A program made the translations under genes and the position numbers. DNA of 64,000 bases from Patella vulgata (taxonomy: Eukaryota; Mollusca; Gastropoda; Patellidae), in the NCBI RefSeq assembly GCF_932274485.2, contig NC_065885.2, positions 42,049,062 to 42,113,061 of the forward strand. Direction: 5' to 3'. Of this stretch, positions 1 to 10,495 are shown in pieces. The notes below the pieces were generated by a model. It made no database searches. It had not been told where the DNA came from and was given only the letters and a program-made list of their open reading frames with translations. Numbering within the stretch: the first letter of the stretch is position 1; each line of letters opens with the position of its first letter.

Positions 1-116
1 CAGTTTGAGCAGCACAGTATGATGTTGAACCCCATTTCATTACAGATCCACAGTAGGTTGGCTGTCAGCCCAGTTGGAGCTGAACAGTAGGCCGTTTAAC
101 CCAATATCGTTTTTTT
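1..116 (+). repeat. Two SINE-A tail fragments
   Basis: Two short, decayed copies of the 3' tail of the SINE called SINE-A here lie side by side (about 1-45 and 70-110). Both show the string around 'gaacagtagg' and the tail 'ccccatttcat' that ends the better copies further on. They are too short for target duplications to be seen. Confidence 0.55.
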
Positions 117-1254
117 TGGGAGTATAAAGTTGCTTTTTATTTTTTTATTTTTTTTTTACAGATCCTTCATGTATATTTGAGCACCCGTGGTGGCAGTAAT
201 GACAAAGAAGTTCTAAAAAGATTTATAATGAAAGTTAGACAACACTACTACTTGCCAAACACTACTACTTGTCACATAATGTAATGATATAAATATATAT
301 GTATCTATGGTAGCACAAATATCATCAGAATGTAGGCCAAAGCTTTACAAGCATTGTAGGCCTAAAATACTTTCTGTCTGAACTTTTGACAGTCAATTCT
401 TTGATGACTAGTTAGTTTAGAGCAGATATCCTGTCACAGTATTATATAACAGCTCTTTGGCTTAAAATTTAAACTGAGTTGTATCAGTGAGTTGAAAATC
501 ATCTGTGTTCCTGTTATTGCTCCCTGCTGCAGCCAGTAAACAATAACCTTTTGCGTTCCTTACAAATGTTCCAATTTTTACTGATAGATCAACCATAGCA
601 AAGATCTCTATTAAGATTATATTTGTAATGTGTGTAACAAATTCTATGACATAGGTATAATATTGGTGTAGTTAAGTATATACCATATTTATGCACACAT
701 TTCAATATTGGCATATTATTAGTCTCTATCATCTAGAAAAAAATATTCTATATTCTACGAATATTAGTGTGGTTGCGTTGTCAACATTTGAGAATAATCG
801 GTCATAGGCTAGATTATCCGGTCTTTTACATTATCATAAACAAAGTCTAAGGGAGGTAACTAGTCCTAAAACAAGATGTTGACGACCATGAAATTTATAT
901 AAGAATGCCATTTCCGAAAATCCATTTGATTGCATTGTCAGTTCAATATCCAACACTCTTAATTTTTTTTATTGTAAAATTTCTCTCTTCATGGGCCATA
1001 TCTATGTTGTTTTTTTATTGAATCCTAATTCGTCATCACTATTCATGTTTGTTTATAAATGCAAGTGTTATTGACAACTGTCCCAGACCCTCATTATTTA
1101 TATGGCCCAACTTTTCTTCGGGGTACACCGGCACGGTATTAGACTAGGATAAACATTAGTCTTATATACCGCCTCTACTTAATTATGGATGTAGGTCGGA
1201 AAAATGTAAAATTTGGCAATTTGACTTATACTCAACATCGACTTATGCTATAAC
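117..1254. other. Intergenic, no gene seen
   Basis: AT-rich DNA without a supported coding region. The only recognisable content is a ~170 bp repeat at 543-712 that recurs at 2877-3040. No exon-like conservation, RNA gene or transposon ends were found. Confidence 0.6.
543..712 (+). repeat. Dispersed repeat R1, copy 1
   Basis: This stretch matches 2877-3040 at moderate identity: both begin with 'taaccttttgcgt', pass through 'gatcaaccat' and 'aatattggtgtag', and end near a 'cacacattt' or 'cccacatat' motif. It is an old dispersed repeat of unknown class without visible coding content. Confidence 0.55.
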
Positions 1255-1306
1255 TGTTTCAAATGACAAGTGCTAAATGAAGTATTTATGTGGTCTTTGG
1301 TGAAAG

Positions 1307-1680
1307 AAATGAAATGAAATGAAATGGGGTTTAACGTCCTACTGTTCTGCTCCTAACCTGGGCTAATGAAGACGAGCATATGCCATACAGTGTGCTATGA
1401 GGGAAATTTTGCCTGGGCAGCGGGGCTACGGCCTACTCTTATATCGAATTCCAACTGCCAAGGGATCTTTTACGTGCACGTCAATGTCTACACGGGACCC
1501 CGTTTTTTTGTCCCATAACGACTAGACAGCTGTCCTTGTCAGTCCCTCCGTCCTGCATCACTGACAAGGGAAACCACGCCGGAAAATTAGGATGAACTTT
1601 CTCGGCCAATACAGGGATCAAACACCCGATCTCCAGGCTAGCGAGCCAGCGTCTTACCCACTTAGCCACTTGATCCCCTC
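1307..1680 (-). mobile_element. SINE-A, near full length
   Basis: A tRNA-derived SINE on the minus strand. The tRNA-like head lies at the right end: read in reverse it shows an A box like 'TGGCTAAGTGGGTAAGACG' and a B box like 'GTGTTCGATCCCTG'. The body ends at the left in a GAAAT/ATTTC repeat tail. It is flanked by the 12-bp direct repeat CTTTGGTGAAAG (1295-1306 and 1681-1692), the target duplication. It has no coding capacity and depends on a LINE for movement. Confidence 0.85.
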
Positions 1681-1692
1681 CTTTGGTGAAAG

Positions 1693-1974
1693 AGAGAGAG
1701 AGAGAAATGGGGTTTACTGTCCACTGGACACAAACTAGGTCATTTCGGGACTAACATGGTTTAATTTTTTATTTACATAATTCGCTTGCGCGTAGGGGTC
1801 TTTAGCAGGGGGAGGAAACCGGACGACCCGGTGAAAACCCACGAGGTTGGACAGGCGACCCTACTCCTTGCCACGTACAACCGGGGATTCGAAACCATGC
1901 CAGTCGACTCAATGACAGACTTTATGATACAGCGCGCACACGCTAACCATTCAGCCATCCATCCCCCCCCCCCC
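1693..1974 (-). mobile_element. SINE-B, near full length
   Basis: A second tRNA-derived SINE family. In reverse the head reads 'GATGGCTGAATGGTTAGCG' (A box) and 'GGTTTCGAATCCCC' (B box), typical of Ser/Leu-type tRNA ancestry. The body carries 'ggacgacccggtgaaaaccc' and a GAGA-rich tail. It lies between two copies of CTTTGGTGAAAG (1681-1692 and 1975-1986), the same target word as the neighbouring SINE-A. Confidence 0.8.
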
Positions 1975-2004
1975 CTTTGGTGAAAGAAAACAGAGCTGTG
2001 GCTA

Positions 2005-2369
2005 GTGAAATGAAAGTTTAACGTCCTACTGTTTTGCTCTGAACTGGGCTAATGAAGATGGGCATACGCCATACAGTGTGCTATGTGGGAAATTTTGCCC
2101 GGACAGTGGCACTACGGCCTTCTCTTGTATCGAATTCTAACTTCAAGGGCTCTTGTACGTGAACGCCAATGTGTACATGGGACCTCATTTTTTTGTCCCA
2201 TTTTAATGACTAGATAGCTGTCTTGTCTAGCCCTCTGTCCTGCATCACTGACAAGGGAGAACCACGCCGGAAAATCTGGAGTAACTTTCTCGGCCAATGC
2301 AGGGATCGAACACCCGACCTCCAGACTAGATAGCCAGTGTCTTACCGACTTAACCAACGTGATCCCCGT
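2005..2369 (-). mobile_element. SINE-A, near full length
   Basis: Minus-strand SINE-A with the tRNA-like head at the right. The direct repeat TGTGGCTA at 1997-2004 and 2370-2377 marks the insertion; the clean family E copy near 24350 shows the unoccupied site. Confidence 0.8.
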
Positions 2370-2572
2370 TGTGGCTACAATTCCTAGATTTGAAGGTCAG
2401 GTATGATATGAAACGAATATTTTGAACCGGTTCACCAATGCAACCAATCTGTGACGGGTTAACTGATAGAGGGTTACATCCTTGATATAAATATACTTGT
2501 CGCAGGTTTTAAAAATAGAAAGATATATATAAAGGTAGCTCAAAATTCATCTCTACATGTACATAGGCCAAG

Positions 2573-2876
2573 GGGGGGATCATGTGGCTAAGTGGGTAAG
2601 ACGCTGACTCGCTAGCCTTGAGGTCGGGTGTTCGATCCCTGCATTGGCCGAGAAAGTTCATCCTGATTTTCCGGTGTGGTTTATCATTGTCAGTGATGCA
2701 GGACGGAGGGCCTGACGAGGACAGCTGTCTAGTCGTTTGGATGGGACAAAAAAAACAAGGTCCAGTGTACACATTGGCATGCACATAAAAGATCCCCTGG
2801 CAGTTGGAATTCGATACAAGAGTAGGCTATAGCGCTGCTGCCCGGGAAAAATTTCCCTCATAGCACACTGTATGGC
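2573..2876 (+). mobile_element. SINE-A, 3' truncated
   Basis: Plus-strand SINE-A with the best-preserved tRNA-like head in the window: A box 'TGGCTAAGTGGGTAAGACG' at about 2585 and B box 'GTGTTCGATCCCTG' at about 2628. The last ~50 bases and the ATTTC tail are missing, and it runs straight into repeat R1. Confidence 0.8.
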
Positions 2877-3040
2877 GTAACCTTTTGCGTCTCTTCAAAA
2901 TATTTCAAATCTTTTGTCATGGATCAACCATTGCAAATATCCGTGTTACAATTATATTTGAAATGTGTTAAACCAATTCTGCAACACATGTAATATTGGT
3001 GTAGTATATATCTTTGTTTATACACCCACATATCAATTTT
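2877..3040 (+). repeat. Dispersed repeat R1, copy 2
   Basis: Second copy of the repeat at 543-712, starting at the broken 3' edge of the SINE. A weak internal duplication follows: 3062-3118 resembles 3205-3255, both with 'gagaggac' and 'tatcaatat'. Confidence 0.5.
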
Positions 3041-3269
3041 GGCCCTGTTTGTCCGTACACTGGGTGTGAAATGTGAATCATTCCGATTGTGAGAGGACAA
3101 GCATTATCAATATACAGCTTTTCAGGACTTTGCCTTCCTTGGTTAATTCTCCTTTTTTCAAATGCAATAGATGCTGTGTTTATTCTTAATTGATCTTTTT
3201 CAAATTTGTGTTACACACTGGAATCATGAGAGGACGAAACCTATCAATATTCAGTATTCCACAACAATC

Positions 3270-3573
3270 CATTCCAGTGTCGGCCGAGAAAGTTCTTTGT
3301 GATTTCCAGACTTGGTTTCCTCCCCTTGTCAGAGGTGCAGGACAGAGGGCCTGACAAGGAGGGACAGCTGTCTAGTCGTTTGGATGGTACGAATGACCGA
3401 GGTCCTGTGCACACATTGGTTCGCACGTGAAAGATCCCTTGGCAGTTTGAATTCGATATAAGAGTAGGCTTTAGCGCCGCTGTCTGGATAAAATTCCATA
3501 ATAGGACACTGTATAGCATATTTCCATGTCATTAGCCCTGTCGGAATAGGACATTAAACCCCATTTCATTTCA
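3270..3573 (+). mobile_element. SINE-A, 5' truncated
   Basis: Plus-strand SINE-A lacking most of the tRNA head but keeping the body and the 'accccatttcatttc' tail. No target duplication was recognised. Confidence 0.7.
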
Positions 3574-3726
3574 CTCATTCCAAAGTTAACTCCTATTCCA
3601 TCAATACCTTGAGCAAATAAGATAGAGGCTATAGGTTTTGGCCCAATTTGGTCAATATCCCAGTTTTTTCTTTCTTATATGCATATCAACACTTTCATAG
3701 CGCTAATGTAGACCTTTTTCTTGAAC

Positions 3727-3925
3727 ATTTTCCCTTGTCAGTGATGCCGGACAGAGGACCTGACATGGATGGCTGACTAGTCATACGGAAGGGACAAAAA
3801 AAAAACCCAAGGTACAGTGTAAACTCAAGTGTGTGTGTGTGAAAGATCCCTTGGCAGTTGGAATTTTATATAAGAGTACGCCATAGCTCTGCACACTGTG
3901 TGGCATATGCCCGTCTTCATTTCTC
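3727..3925 (+). mobile_element. SINE-A fragment
   Basis: Decayed middle part of SINE-A on the plus strand, from 'cccttgtcagtgatgc' to 'gcccgtcttcatt', with a GT microsatellite replacing part of the body. Confidence 0.6.
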
Positions 3926-4103
3926 TAACAGCTGTGGATAAAAACTGTTAATATTTAAATGTGTATTTTGTATTTTATAACATTATATTTTTGTCTTTTA
4001 AATAAAGTATATGTATACATACTTGTAGTATATTTTGTCATATAATTCTGCTAGATTTTTAACTTTTCTGTGCAATACAGTTAGAATCCTGACTGGTTAT
4101 GGG

Positions 4104-4220
4104 TAGATAGAGAGCAATGGGGTAAAACATCCAATAGACATAAACTGTCCTTTGGGACTAAGTGATTCAATTCAAGTTGAATAATTCATCCGCACCAGGA
4201 GGACCCAGAGAAAACCCATG
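4104..4220 (-). mobile_element. SINE-B fragment
   Basis: The tail half of SINE-B in the same orientation as the copy at 1693: 'agagcaatggggt', 'cttt(g)ggactaa' and 'ggacccagagaaaaccc' correspond in order. The tRNA-like head is missing. Confidence 0.55.
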
Positions 4221-4365
4221 ACGTAAATATAACGTAAAAATGACGTAAAGTTTACGTTAGATTAACGTCATTTCCTGACGTAAAATTATCGTTAAAAAGA
4301 TGAGCAAAATGATGGTAAACTGACTGACCATTTTTACGTAAATGTAACGTAAAATTAACATCATA
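4217..4365. repeat. Cluster of ACGTAA motifs
   Basis: Within ~150 bases the word ACGTAA occurs about seven times, counting both strands, at irregular 8-15 base spacing. The outer parts are weakly inverted relative to each other, so a decayed palindromic MITE is one reading; a cluster of CREB/ATF-like half sites is another. Function is not shown. Confidence 0.4.
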
Positions 4366-4377
4366 TTGTTATGTGGG

Positions 4378-4742
4378 TAATGGCTATTGTGATGATTTTT
4401 TTTTTGCTGTGGTGGATAATCTAACGACAATTCCTGCTCTGCTGAATAATCTAATCACAATTCCAATTGCTGGGACCATTCTATAGAAAATTCTGCTGCG
4501 ATAGCTATTGTGACAAAAAAATTTGTCTGGTGTAGTGGCTATTCTGCCGAATATTTCTACTGTGATGGATAATGTCACGAAATTCCCGATATAATGGATA
4601 TTCTAAAGAAAAATGGTGCTGTTGGAACCAATCTATAGAAAATCCTACTGTGAGAACCAAGCTGAAAAGCCATTCTGGTGTAATGGCTATTGTGAAGAAA
4701 ATTCTGGTGTAATGGCTATTGTGAGGAAAATTCTGGTGTATA
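4378..4742. repeat. Decayed tandem array T1, left part
   Basis: Imperfect tandem repeat with a period near 28-30 bases: variants of 'gaaaattctgctgtgatggctattgtga'-like units, for example two neighbouring units at 4681-4740. Its continuation lies at 6292-6420 and, more diverged, at 6850-7130, so the 1.5 kb element between is an insertion. Confidence 0.6.
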
Positions 4743-6291
4743 GGAGCTTTTACGGGTTTCCATTTTGACGTTATTTTCGGTCATGCGCAGACATTGGCCT
4801 TATTCTTAGACTGAAACCCATAGGCCAGTGTGTGTTTTTTTGTGAAAATACCGTCGTACAGTAAGCTTCTTTTACATAAAATGGAACTGAATGCCATTTC
4901 TATATATGCGTACGGTTTACCGACCGATGGCAGAAAGCGATATTTACAAAAACTTCGATATAGGAAAGATACGGCAAGTTTACCAGACCCGTAATTGGCC
5001 GTTTGCAATTGAAACAAGTGGATGACTGATCCGTGCTCAATGGCCCGAACTAAAATTAAGTGAGGTTTATTACGCATTTTACGGTCAAACAGATGTTATA
5101 TATTAATTACGGGACTATTAACACAAAAGATTTTTAAAAATGGTCTATCCTATTTACATTCAACTGCCAACTGGACAGTTCTTTGCGAGGTTAATATATC
5201 GTCTGCTATAGCACTGCATGCCACGACCCTACGTACTCGACACAAAACACGGTACTATGTTGGTCTTTGTTTGAGGCTGTCGACTTGAAAATAATTCCAG
5301 CTAATAATACTATAAATAGTATGCAATATGCAAATAAGATTGTTTATGCATGCGTGCTGTTAGCCAATAGCTATTGTAAATTTCCCCGCGTTTAGACGGC
5401 TCTTACCAATGATAAAATAGTTGTTTGGTGCACGGGGTAAAACTTCAGCCATTTTTATAAATTTTTCTCTTGATTGATTGGATATGAATAACAGAAAGAA
5501 TAAAACGACGATCAAGTTGAATCTGTGAAAATTTTTAAAACCGTTTTTTTTCTGTTAATTGTAGTCACATAAATCGTCTTGGCTCAGCTTTTGGCACTCA
5601 GTGAAATTTTAATCCAATCAGTTTATCTTGCCGCAACCAAGAAGAAGAACGATACATTTGTGTCCATTTTATCAATTTCTAATTCAGTATTTGGTTCAGA
5701 GAACAACTGTTGAATGAAAATATGTAACTGGACTCGGTGCATTCTATACATCGTGATTATTATTTGTTCTCTTTTTTATTAGATGTGCTACGGTCGTGCT
5801 TAAATTTTAATATCGTCTTGAATAATTCTTTTGTGGAACCGCAGGTCACCATCTCTAATTACCCATTCTATAATTTACTCTTATGCTCTATTTCATGGCA
5901 TTTTACAACCAAACAGATGTTATCTATTAATTGTTTGCAGTAAAATTAAAACAAAACATATAAATCGGCTTCATACAGCAATGCATCTTTGTAATGCTTT
6001 TCCGTACTGTGGTCAACTGGGCCGTGTGCGAGCTTGACATATATCGTCTGCTACAACGCAGTATATGGTCATTAAAACAAAAAAATAATAACTTAGACAT
6101 GATTTGAAATCGGTAATTTATTACGAATGCTACACGCAACTTAAAACAAGAGTGGCATTAAAGAATACGTTTTCTATAAAGAGAAAAAGAGGGAAAACCC
6201 CGCTTTCCCTAGCATTTACCATGTTAAGATACGGATAGAAAAAGGCCAGGCTAAAAATAGACACCGGAAGTACGTCACGCGTAAAAGCTCC
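4743..6291. mobile_element. TIR element flanked by TA, no transposase seen
   Basis: The ends are inverted copies of each other: GGAGCTTTTACG at the left and CGTAAAAGCTCC at the right, each flanked outward by TA. Both flanks belong to array T1; the ~80-base stretch around 4466-4545 recurs at 6295-6375, so the array was split by this insertion. Inside, 5085-5110 and 5910-5935 share 'acagatgttat' and neighbouring words, as do 5195-5215 and 6040-6060, an internal partial duplication. No open frame resembles a known transposase. A TA target fits Tc1/mariner-type elements, but this is inference from the two bases only. Confidence 0.55.
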
Positions 6292-6439
6292 TATTGGCTG
6301 GGACCATTCTATAGAAAATTCTGCTGCGATAGCTATTCTGACAAAAAAATTTGTCTGGTGTAGTGGCTATTCTGACGAAAAATTCTGATGCGCCGAACGA
6401 TCATAACCTACATAGGGCCTAAGATAAAACTACTTTTCA

Positions 6440-6710
6440 AGGCCAACCCTGTTTTATTTGTCTCTTATCACCGGGACTCTGTTAGTTTTTAACTGCCTGT
6501 TTTATGAAATAATCTCACATTTAGTATAAAATAGTGTACATCTTTATATTTTTTTAAAAAACAACTTAACACTAAACAGGATTTAACTGACACAGTATGC
6601 GACTGATAATTATGCCCATAATTTTGCTTGTTGGTTTGTTTTGTTTTGTTTTTTTTATATATGGTTACATTGCCAGTTTGTAAAGTGCCCCTGAACACTG
6701 TATATGAAAG
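6440..6710 (+). mobile_element. Possible LINE 3' tail (CR1/L2-like)
   Basis: The end 'ctgaacactgtatatgaaag' followed by 'ggtgcactataaat' and a TAATA-rich run resembles the last bases of the better LINE at 43054-45717 ('tgaacac', 'tgtgaaag', 'gcgctctataaatg', then AAT repeats). Only the untranslated tail can be argued; the left edge is not defined. Confidence 0.4.
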
Positions 6711-6853
6711 GGTGCACTATAAATATGCTGTAATAGTAATAAATATGCTGTAAAAGTAATAAATAATAGTAATAAATATGCTGTTATATTAATAAATATG
6801 CTGTTATATTAATAAATATGCTGTAATAGTAATAAATATGCTGTGATAGTAAT
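6709..6853 (+). repeat. Minisatellite, ~23 bp unit
   Basis: About six tandem copies of a unit like 'aataaatatgctgtaatagt'. It follows a LINE-like tail and may have grown from the terminal microsatellite of that LINE. Array T1-like sequence resumes after it. Confidence 0.75.
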
Positions 6854-7130
6854 CTATAGAAAATATTACTGTTGGGACCAACCTATAGAAGGACATCCTG
6901 CTGTGAGGGCCAATCTGAACTAATATAAATCAATACAGAAAAATCCCGCTGGAGATTAATCTGAGCAAAATCCCTGCCGTGAGGGATAACCTAAAAAAAT
7001 CCTGTTGTTGGGACCAATGAAGAAATTCCTGCTGTGACACGAATCTAAATACAAAATCGTGTCTTGGGGCCAATCGAAATTTTAAAAAAATCCTGCTGCT
7101 GTGAGAGCCAATCTACGATATAAATACGGT
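6854..7130. repeat. Decayed tandem array T1, right part
   Basis: Diverged units recognisable by 'cctgctgtgagggccaatct' and 'gttgggaccaa'. A GT/GGGTG-rich run closes the array near 7150. Confidence 0.5.
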
Positions 7131-7288
7131 GTTTGTGGGTGGGGGTGGGGGTGTATAGAATATTTATTTCTTTCGTCACTTTTTTGTGTATCTTGGGGGC
7201 GGGATTAATGGCGTTATGGGTGACAGATTGTCAAAGTTAGCGATATAAATAAGGCTATATTAGTTTATTTTTCTACTTTAAACTCCTG

Positions 7289-7443
7289 GGCCCTGTTTTA
7301 TGAAATTTTAACTAAAGATAAAATCCAAATTTTAGTAGATACTTCAATTTTGATTGGCTAAGCACTAAAATCAATCTAATATTATCCAATCAAATTACTA
7401 AAATCTGGATTTTATCTTAGTTAAAATTTCGTGAAACAGGCCC
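7289..7443. mobile_element. Palindromic MITE
   Basis: A ~155 bp element that is almost a complete inverted repeat. The left half runs from 'GGCCCTGTTTTATGAAATTT', and the right half reads in reverse complement 'GGGCCTGTTTCACGAAATTT' followed by 'TAACTAAGATAAAATCC' in both. CCTGG occurs on both outer sides and may be the target duplication. Such short palindromes are non-autonomous and could form a hairpin RNA if transcribed. Confidence 0.7.
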
Positions 7444-7499
7444 CTGGCCTGGAATAGCAGGTAAACGGGTTTTAACATTTATGTAGTAGTCAATGTGGT

Positions 7500-7808
7500 C
7501 TGCCCCCAGTTGGAGGCAGACCACCATTAAATTTCACCATCTCGGTACCCACACGAATTGTAGTTCGTCTATTTATAGCAATTCTCTCTCTCTCTTTTCT
7601 CCCCTTTTGCATGCCCATTTTTGTTGATTTTTTGGTCTAGAATGGACGAAGAGGGTTTGAATTAACATTTTCTGCCAGGTTTTGGCAAATATTCATGATT
7701 TTGAGGCGGAAGGATAACAGGGTCATCAGGTTGGCTACGGCGATATGTACGGCAACTAGTTACATGTTTTAAGTATGCTTCTTCAAGTTTGTGTATCTCA
7801 AAATTTTG
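7500..7808. other. No gene seen; short inverted repeat
   Basis: Contains 'ggtctgcc' and its inverse 'ggcagacc' around 7499-7530, a small hairpin related to the next repeat, and a CT-rich run near 7585. Nothing else is recognisable. Confidence 0.5.
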
Positions 7809-8100
7809 GTGGTCAACCTCATACAAATTTTAGTGTAAAGACATGACCATTTGTTCCTCTGTCTGTAGTGAAAAGCATTCAGCCCAACGAAAATTTGGGG
7901 AAAAGTTGGAGGTGGGCAAAGAGGCCAGAATTAACATTGAAGTCAATGGGGAAATTAATGGTGGTCTGCCTCCAGTTGTTCAAATTATTTCCCTTGATAT
8001 TTCGAAGGTGAAGGCTGACAGCTGTCAATCATTCTGGGCTAGTGGCTATGATGCCTGTCACTTTGTACTGGCCACGAAAGAGTGTTAACCTGATTGCATA
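7809..8100 (+). repeat. Dispersed repeat R2, copy 1
   Basis: An 81-codon open frame (7843-8088) lies here, but its core (about 7862-7985) recurs in inverted orientation at 41085-41180 with shared words 'gaaaagcattca' and 'gaagtcaatggggaa'. A repeated, untypical frame without a known domain is better called a repeat than a gene. Confidence 0.5.
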
Positions 8101-8567
8101 ACAAGTGGACACGTTTTTCTATAATAGTCTTGGTTATTCTTATATTTTTTTCTTGTTATATATTCTTGGTAACAAACAAGATTAGTCTTCTGGTAAGTGG
8201 TTGACGTTGGTCTATCGGATATGTTTGTTTTTAGCTACGATTGGACTGGAGGAGGGTATTCACAAGGGCCCTATTGATATTGCACTTTCGCACCCCTACT
8301 CTACCACTAACCAGTGACCGGTTCCCGAATCGGTGTTAAAGGAGACTGGCCATGATCGCACACCAAATTTCAGTCGAATCGATCAGTAACTTTTCATTTT
8401 ACCGACCTTTTAGCTTCTAGGAGAGATAAGTTTAAAAATGTCGGAATGTCGCGTAAAAATGTCGGGTTAAAATGTCGGGTTGTCTTCAGTCGTGGTGTCG
8501 GGTTATCGGCCATATTCCTCTCAATATAATCAATGCTATGGTAAGGTTATATAAACACTGATCCTGG
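8101..8567. other. No gene seen
   Basis: AT-rich sequence without coding or repeat signals, apart from three close repeats of 'atgtcggg' near 8450-8500. Confidence 0.5.
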
Positions 8568-8790
8568 TGTTGGTCAAGAAAGCTCCCAAGGATTTTGCAG
8601 CATGGTTTCTCCCTGTCGGTAGTGCAGGACAAAGGGTCTGGCAAAGTACAGAGTCTAATTGTGTAGATGGGACAAAAAAACAAGCTCCTGTGTACACATT
8701 GGCGTGCACATGAAAGAATCCTTCACAATCACAGTTGAATTTCGATGAAGAAATGCCACGGTCCATTGAAAATTTCCGTCATAGCACTCT
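8568..8790 (+). mobile_element. SINE-A, decayed
   Basis: Plus-strand SINE-A body from the end of the tRNA-like part to the 'catagcactctg' region, diverged. It abuts a minus-strand copy, giving a tail-to-tail pair. Confidence 0.65.
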
Positions 8791-8791
8791 G

Positions 8792-9115
8792 CTCTAACTG
8801 AGCTAATGTAGACAGGCATACACTATACAGTGTACTGTGAGGGAAACTTTGCCCGGATAGCGGCGCTACGGCCTACTCTTATATGAATTCCAACTGTCAG
8901 GGGGTCTTTTACGTACTCGCTAATGTACACGAAACCTCAATTTTTCGTCCCATCTAAAAGATTATACCTTATCCCCTGCCAGGATCCTTGCCAGGCCCTC
9001 ACGCTGGAAAATTCCCGATGAGCTTTCTTGGCCAACGCAGTGATCGAACAAGAGGCCTCAACGTTAGTGAGCCAATGTCTTGCTCACGAGCCACCATTAC
9101 AACCAGAAAAGTAGG
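8792..9115 (-). mobile_element. SINE-A, decayed
   Basis: Minus-strand SINE-A, recognisable from 'gagctaatgtagacaggcat' and 'agcggcgctacggcctactc' to the decayed tRNA-like head near 9030-9110. Confidence 0.7.
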
Positions 9116-9148
9116 GACATTAAACCCGATTTCCGGAGTGATTCCTTT

Positions 9149-10165
9149 TTATAAGCCCACATTTTTATGTCCGTCCGTCCACAATTGTTTGTGGACACTC
9201 TACAAGTCACAATTTTTATCCGATTTCAACGAAACTTGAAATATAGGTTTATCTCCCTAAGATCTCGGTTCCTTTCGATATTGGCATGGATTGTGGGCCC
9301 TGATTGTACGAAAATTTGCGTTTTTAGCTTGTGGACCCTATAGAGGAATAGAGGTCATAATTTTTATCTGATTTTGTTGAAATGTGAAATCTAAGTTTAA
9401 AACCCAATGATCTTGGTTCCTTTCGATATTCGCGCCTATCGGACCGTAACTTCCTGAATTATGGCCCCTGAATGTACGAAAAATCATTTTTTTTTAGCTT
9501 GTGGACCCTATGGAAGTCACAATTTTATTCTGATTTAAAGAAAACGTTTGAATATATCACCGTTACACCTTAATGACAGTTGAGTTCGAATTTCGTGAAA
9601 ATCAGACCAAAACTGCCTGACAAAATGGCCGCCCCTCGAACACAAACAGTGTAAAAATATGGTACATAAATATCAAGGTTGTGGACCCTCTAGAGCTTAC
9701 AATTTTGAACCGATTTTGATGAAACTTGAAATACATGTTTATAACCTAAAGATCTTGGTTCTTTTCGATATATGCGCATATCGGATCGTAACTTCCTGAA
9801 TTATGGCCCTTGACTGTACAAAAAATCTCGTTTTAGCTTGTGGTCCCTCTAGTGGTGACAAATATTATCCGATTTAAAAAACCGTGTGAATATATCACCG
9901 TTACACCGTTATGATGGTTGAGTTTGAATTTCGTGAAAATCGGACCAAAACTGACGGACAAAATGGTCTCCCCTCGTATAACTCAAATGGTGTAAATACA
10001 TGTATGTGGTGTATCAAGGTTGTAGACCCTCTAGAGGCCACAATTTTTTTCCGATTTTGATGCAACCTTAAATTTATGCTTATATCACAAAGGTGTTGGT
10101 TCCTTTCGATATTCGTGCATATCAGATTGTAACTTCCTAAATTATGGCTCTTGATCGTATGAAAA
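9149..10165 (+). mobile_element. HINE-A, 5' part only
   Basis: A Helentron-associated element of family A cut off at its 3' side. It opens at a T tract with 'TTATAAGCCCACATT', then the GTCC-rich stretch and 'acaattgtttgtggac'. Three diverged ~330 bp satellite units follow, each with an 'atccgatttt(g)' half and an 'atccgatttaaaa' half. The usual 3' end (GTGGGCGTAT plus a short hairpin) is absent. It is more diverged than its neighbours and so probably older. It codes for nothing. Confidence 0.65.
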
Positions 10166-10495
10166 GGCTATAAATACAGTTTTTGTCCAAATTTTGTCAT
10201 TTCCGGTGACATTGAAAATGTTAAATTGAGTTGAACTAGTCACAATTAACATTATGCATCAAATGGTTCACTTTTATGAAAATCCAAAAATAATTGACTC
10301 TTTTACAGGCACAATAGCGTAAAGAGTGACTCATGCAAAATTGACCATTTCTCGGCAACTGCGCATATTACAAATTCATTTTCACATACATTCTCTCCGT
10401 ATAGATTATTGCTACGAGTTTATGAAAGTAACGAAGTAATATTTTAAAATATGAAAACGCTGTATGGGTTGTAAATAGCTTAATTTTACACCTTT
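10166..10495. other. Unique spacer, no gene seen
   Basis: 330 bases without satellite, ORF or transposon ends. It separates two HINE-A elements and ends in 'acaccttttt', the T tract that received the next one. Confidence 0.6.

Larger units (their letters stand above)
1255..2486 (-). mobile_element. MITE family E, copy 1, with three SINEs inside
   Basis: A decayed non-autonomous DNA transposon, best compared with the clean copy at 24220-25144. Reading on the minus strand it begins 'aaggatgtaac', passes a double 'ggttaac'/'gaaccggttc' motif, then 'cctgaccttcaaa' and 'ttttctttcac', and fades out near 1255. Three SINEs (1307-1680, 1693-1974, 2005-2369) interrupt it, each at a place where the clean copy is continuous. 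Its superfamily is unproven; terminal sequence and size suggest a hAT-like MITE. Confidence 0.6.

Noticed and set aside
2585-2650. tRNA-like A and B boxes as a true tRNA gene
   Set aside because: They are the head of SINE-A: several copies exist, the anticodon arm does not fold well and a SINE body follows.
7843-8088. 81-codon frame as a small host gene
   Set aside because: Its core recurs inverted at 41085-41180 as a dispersed repeat.
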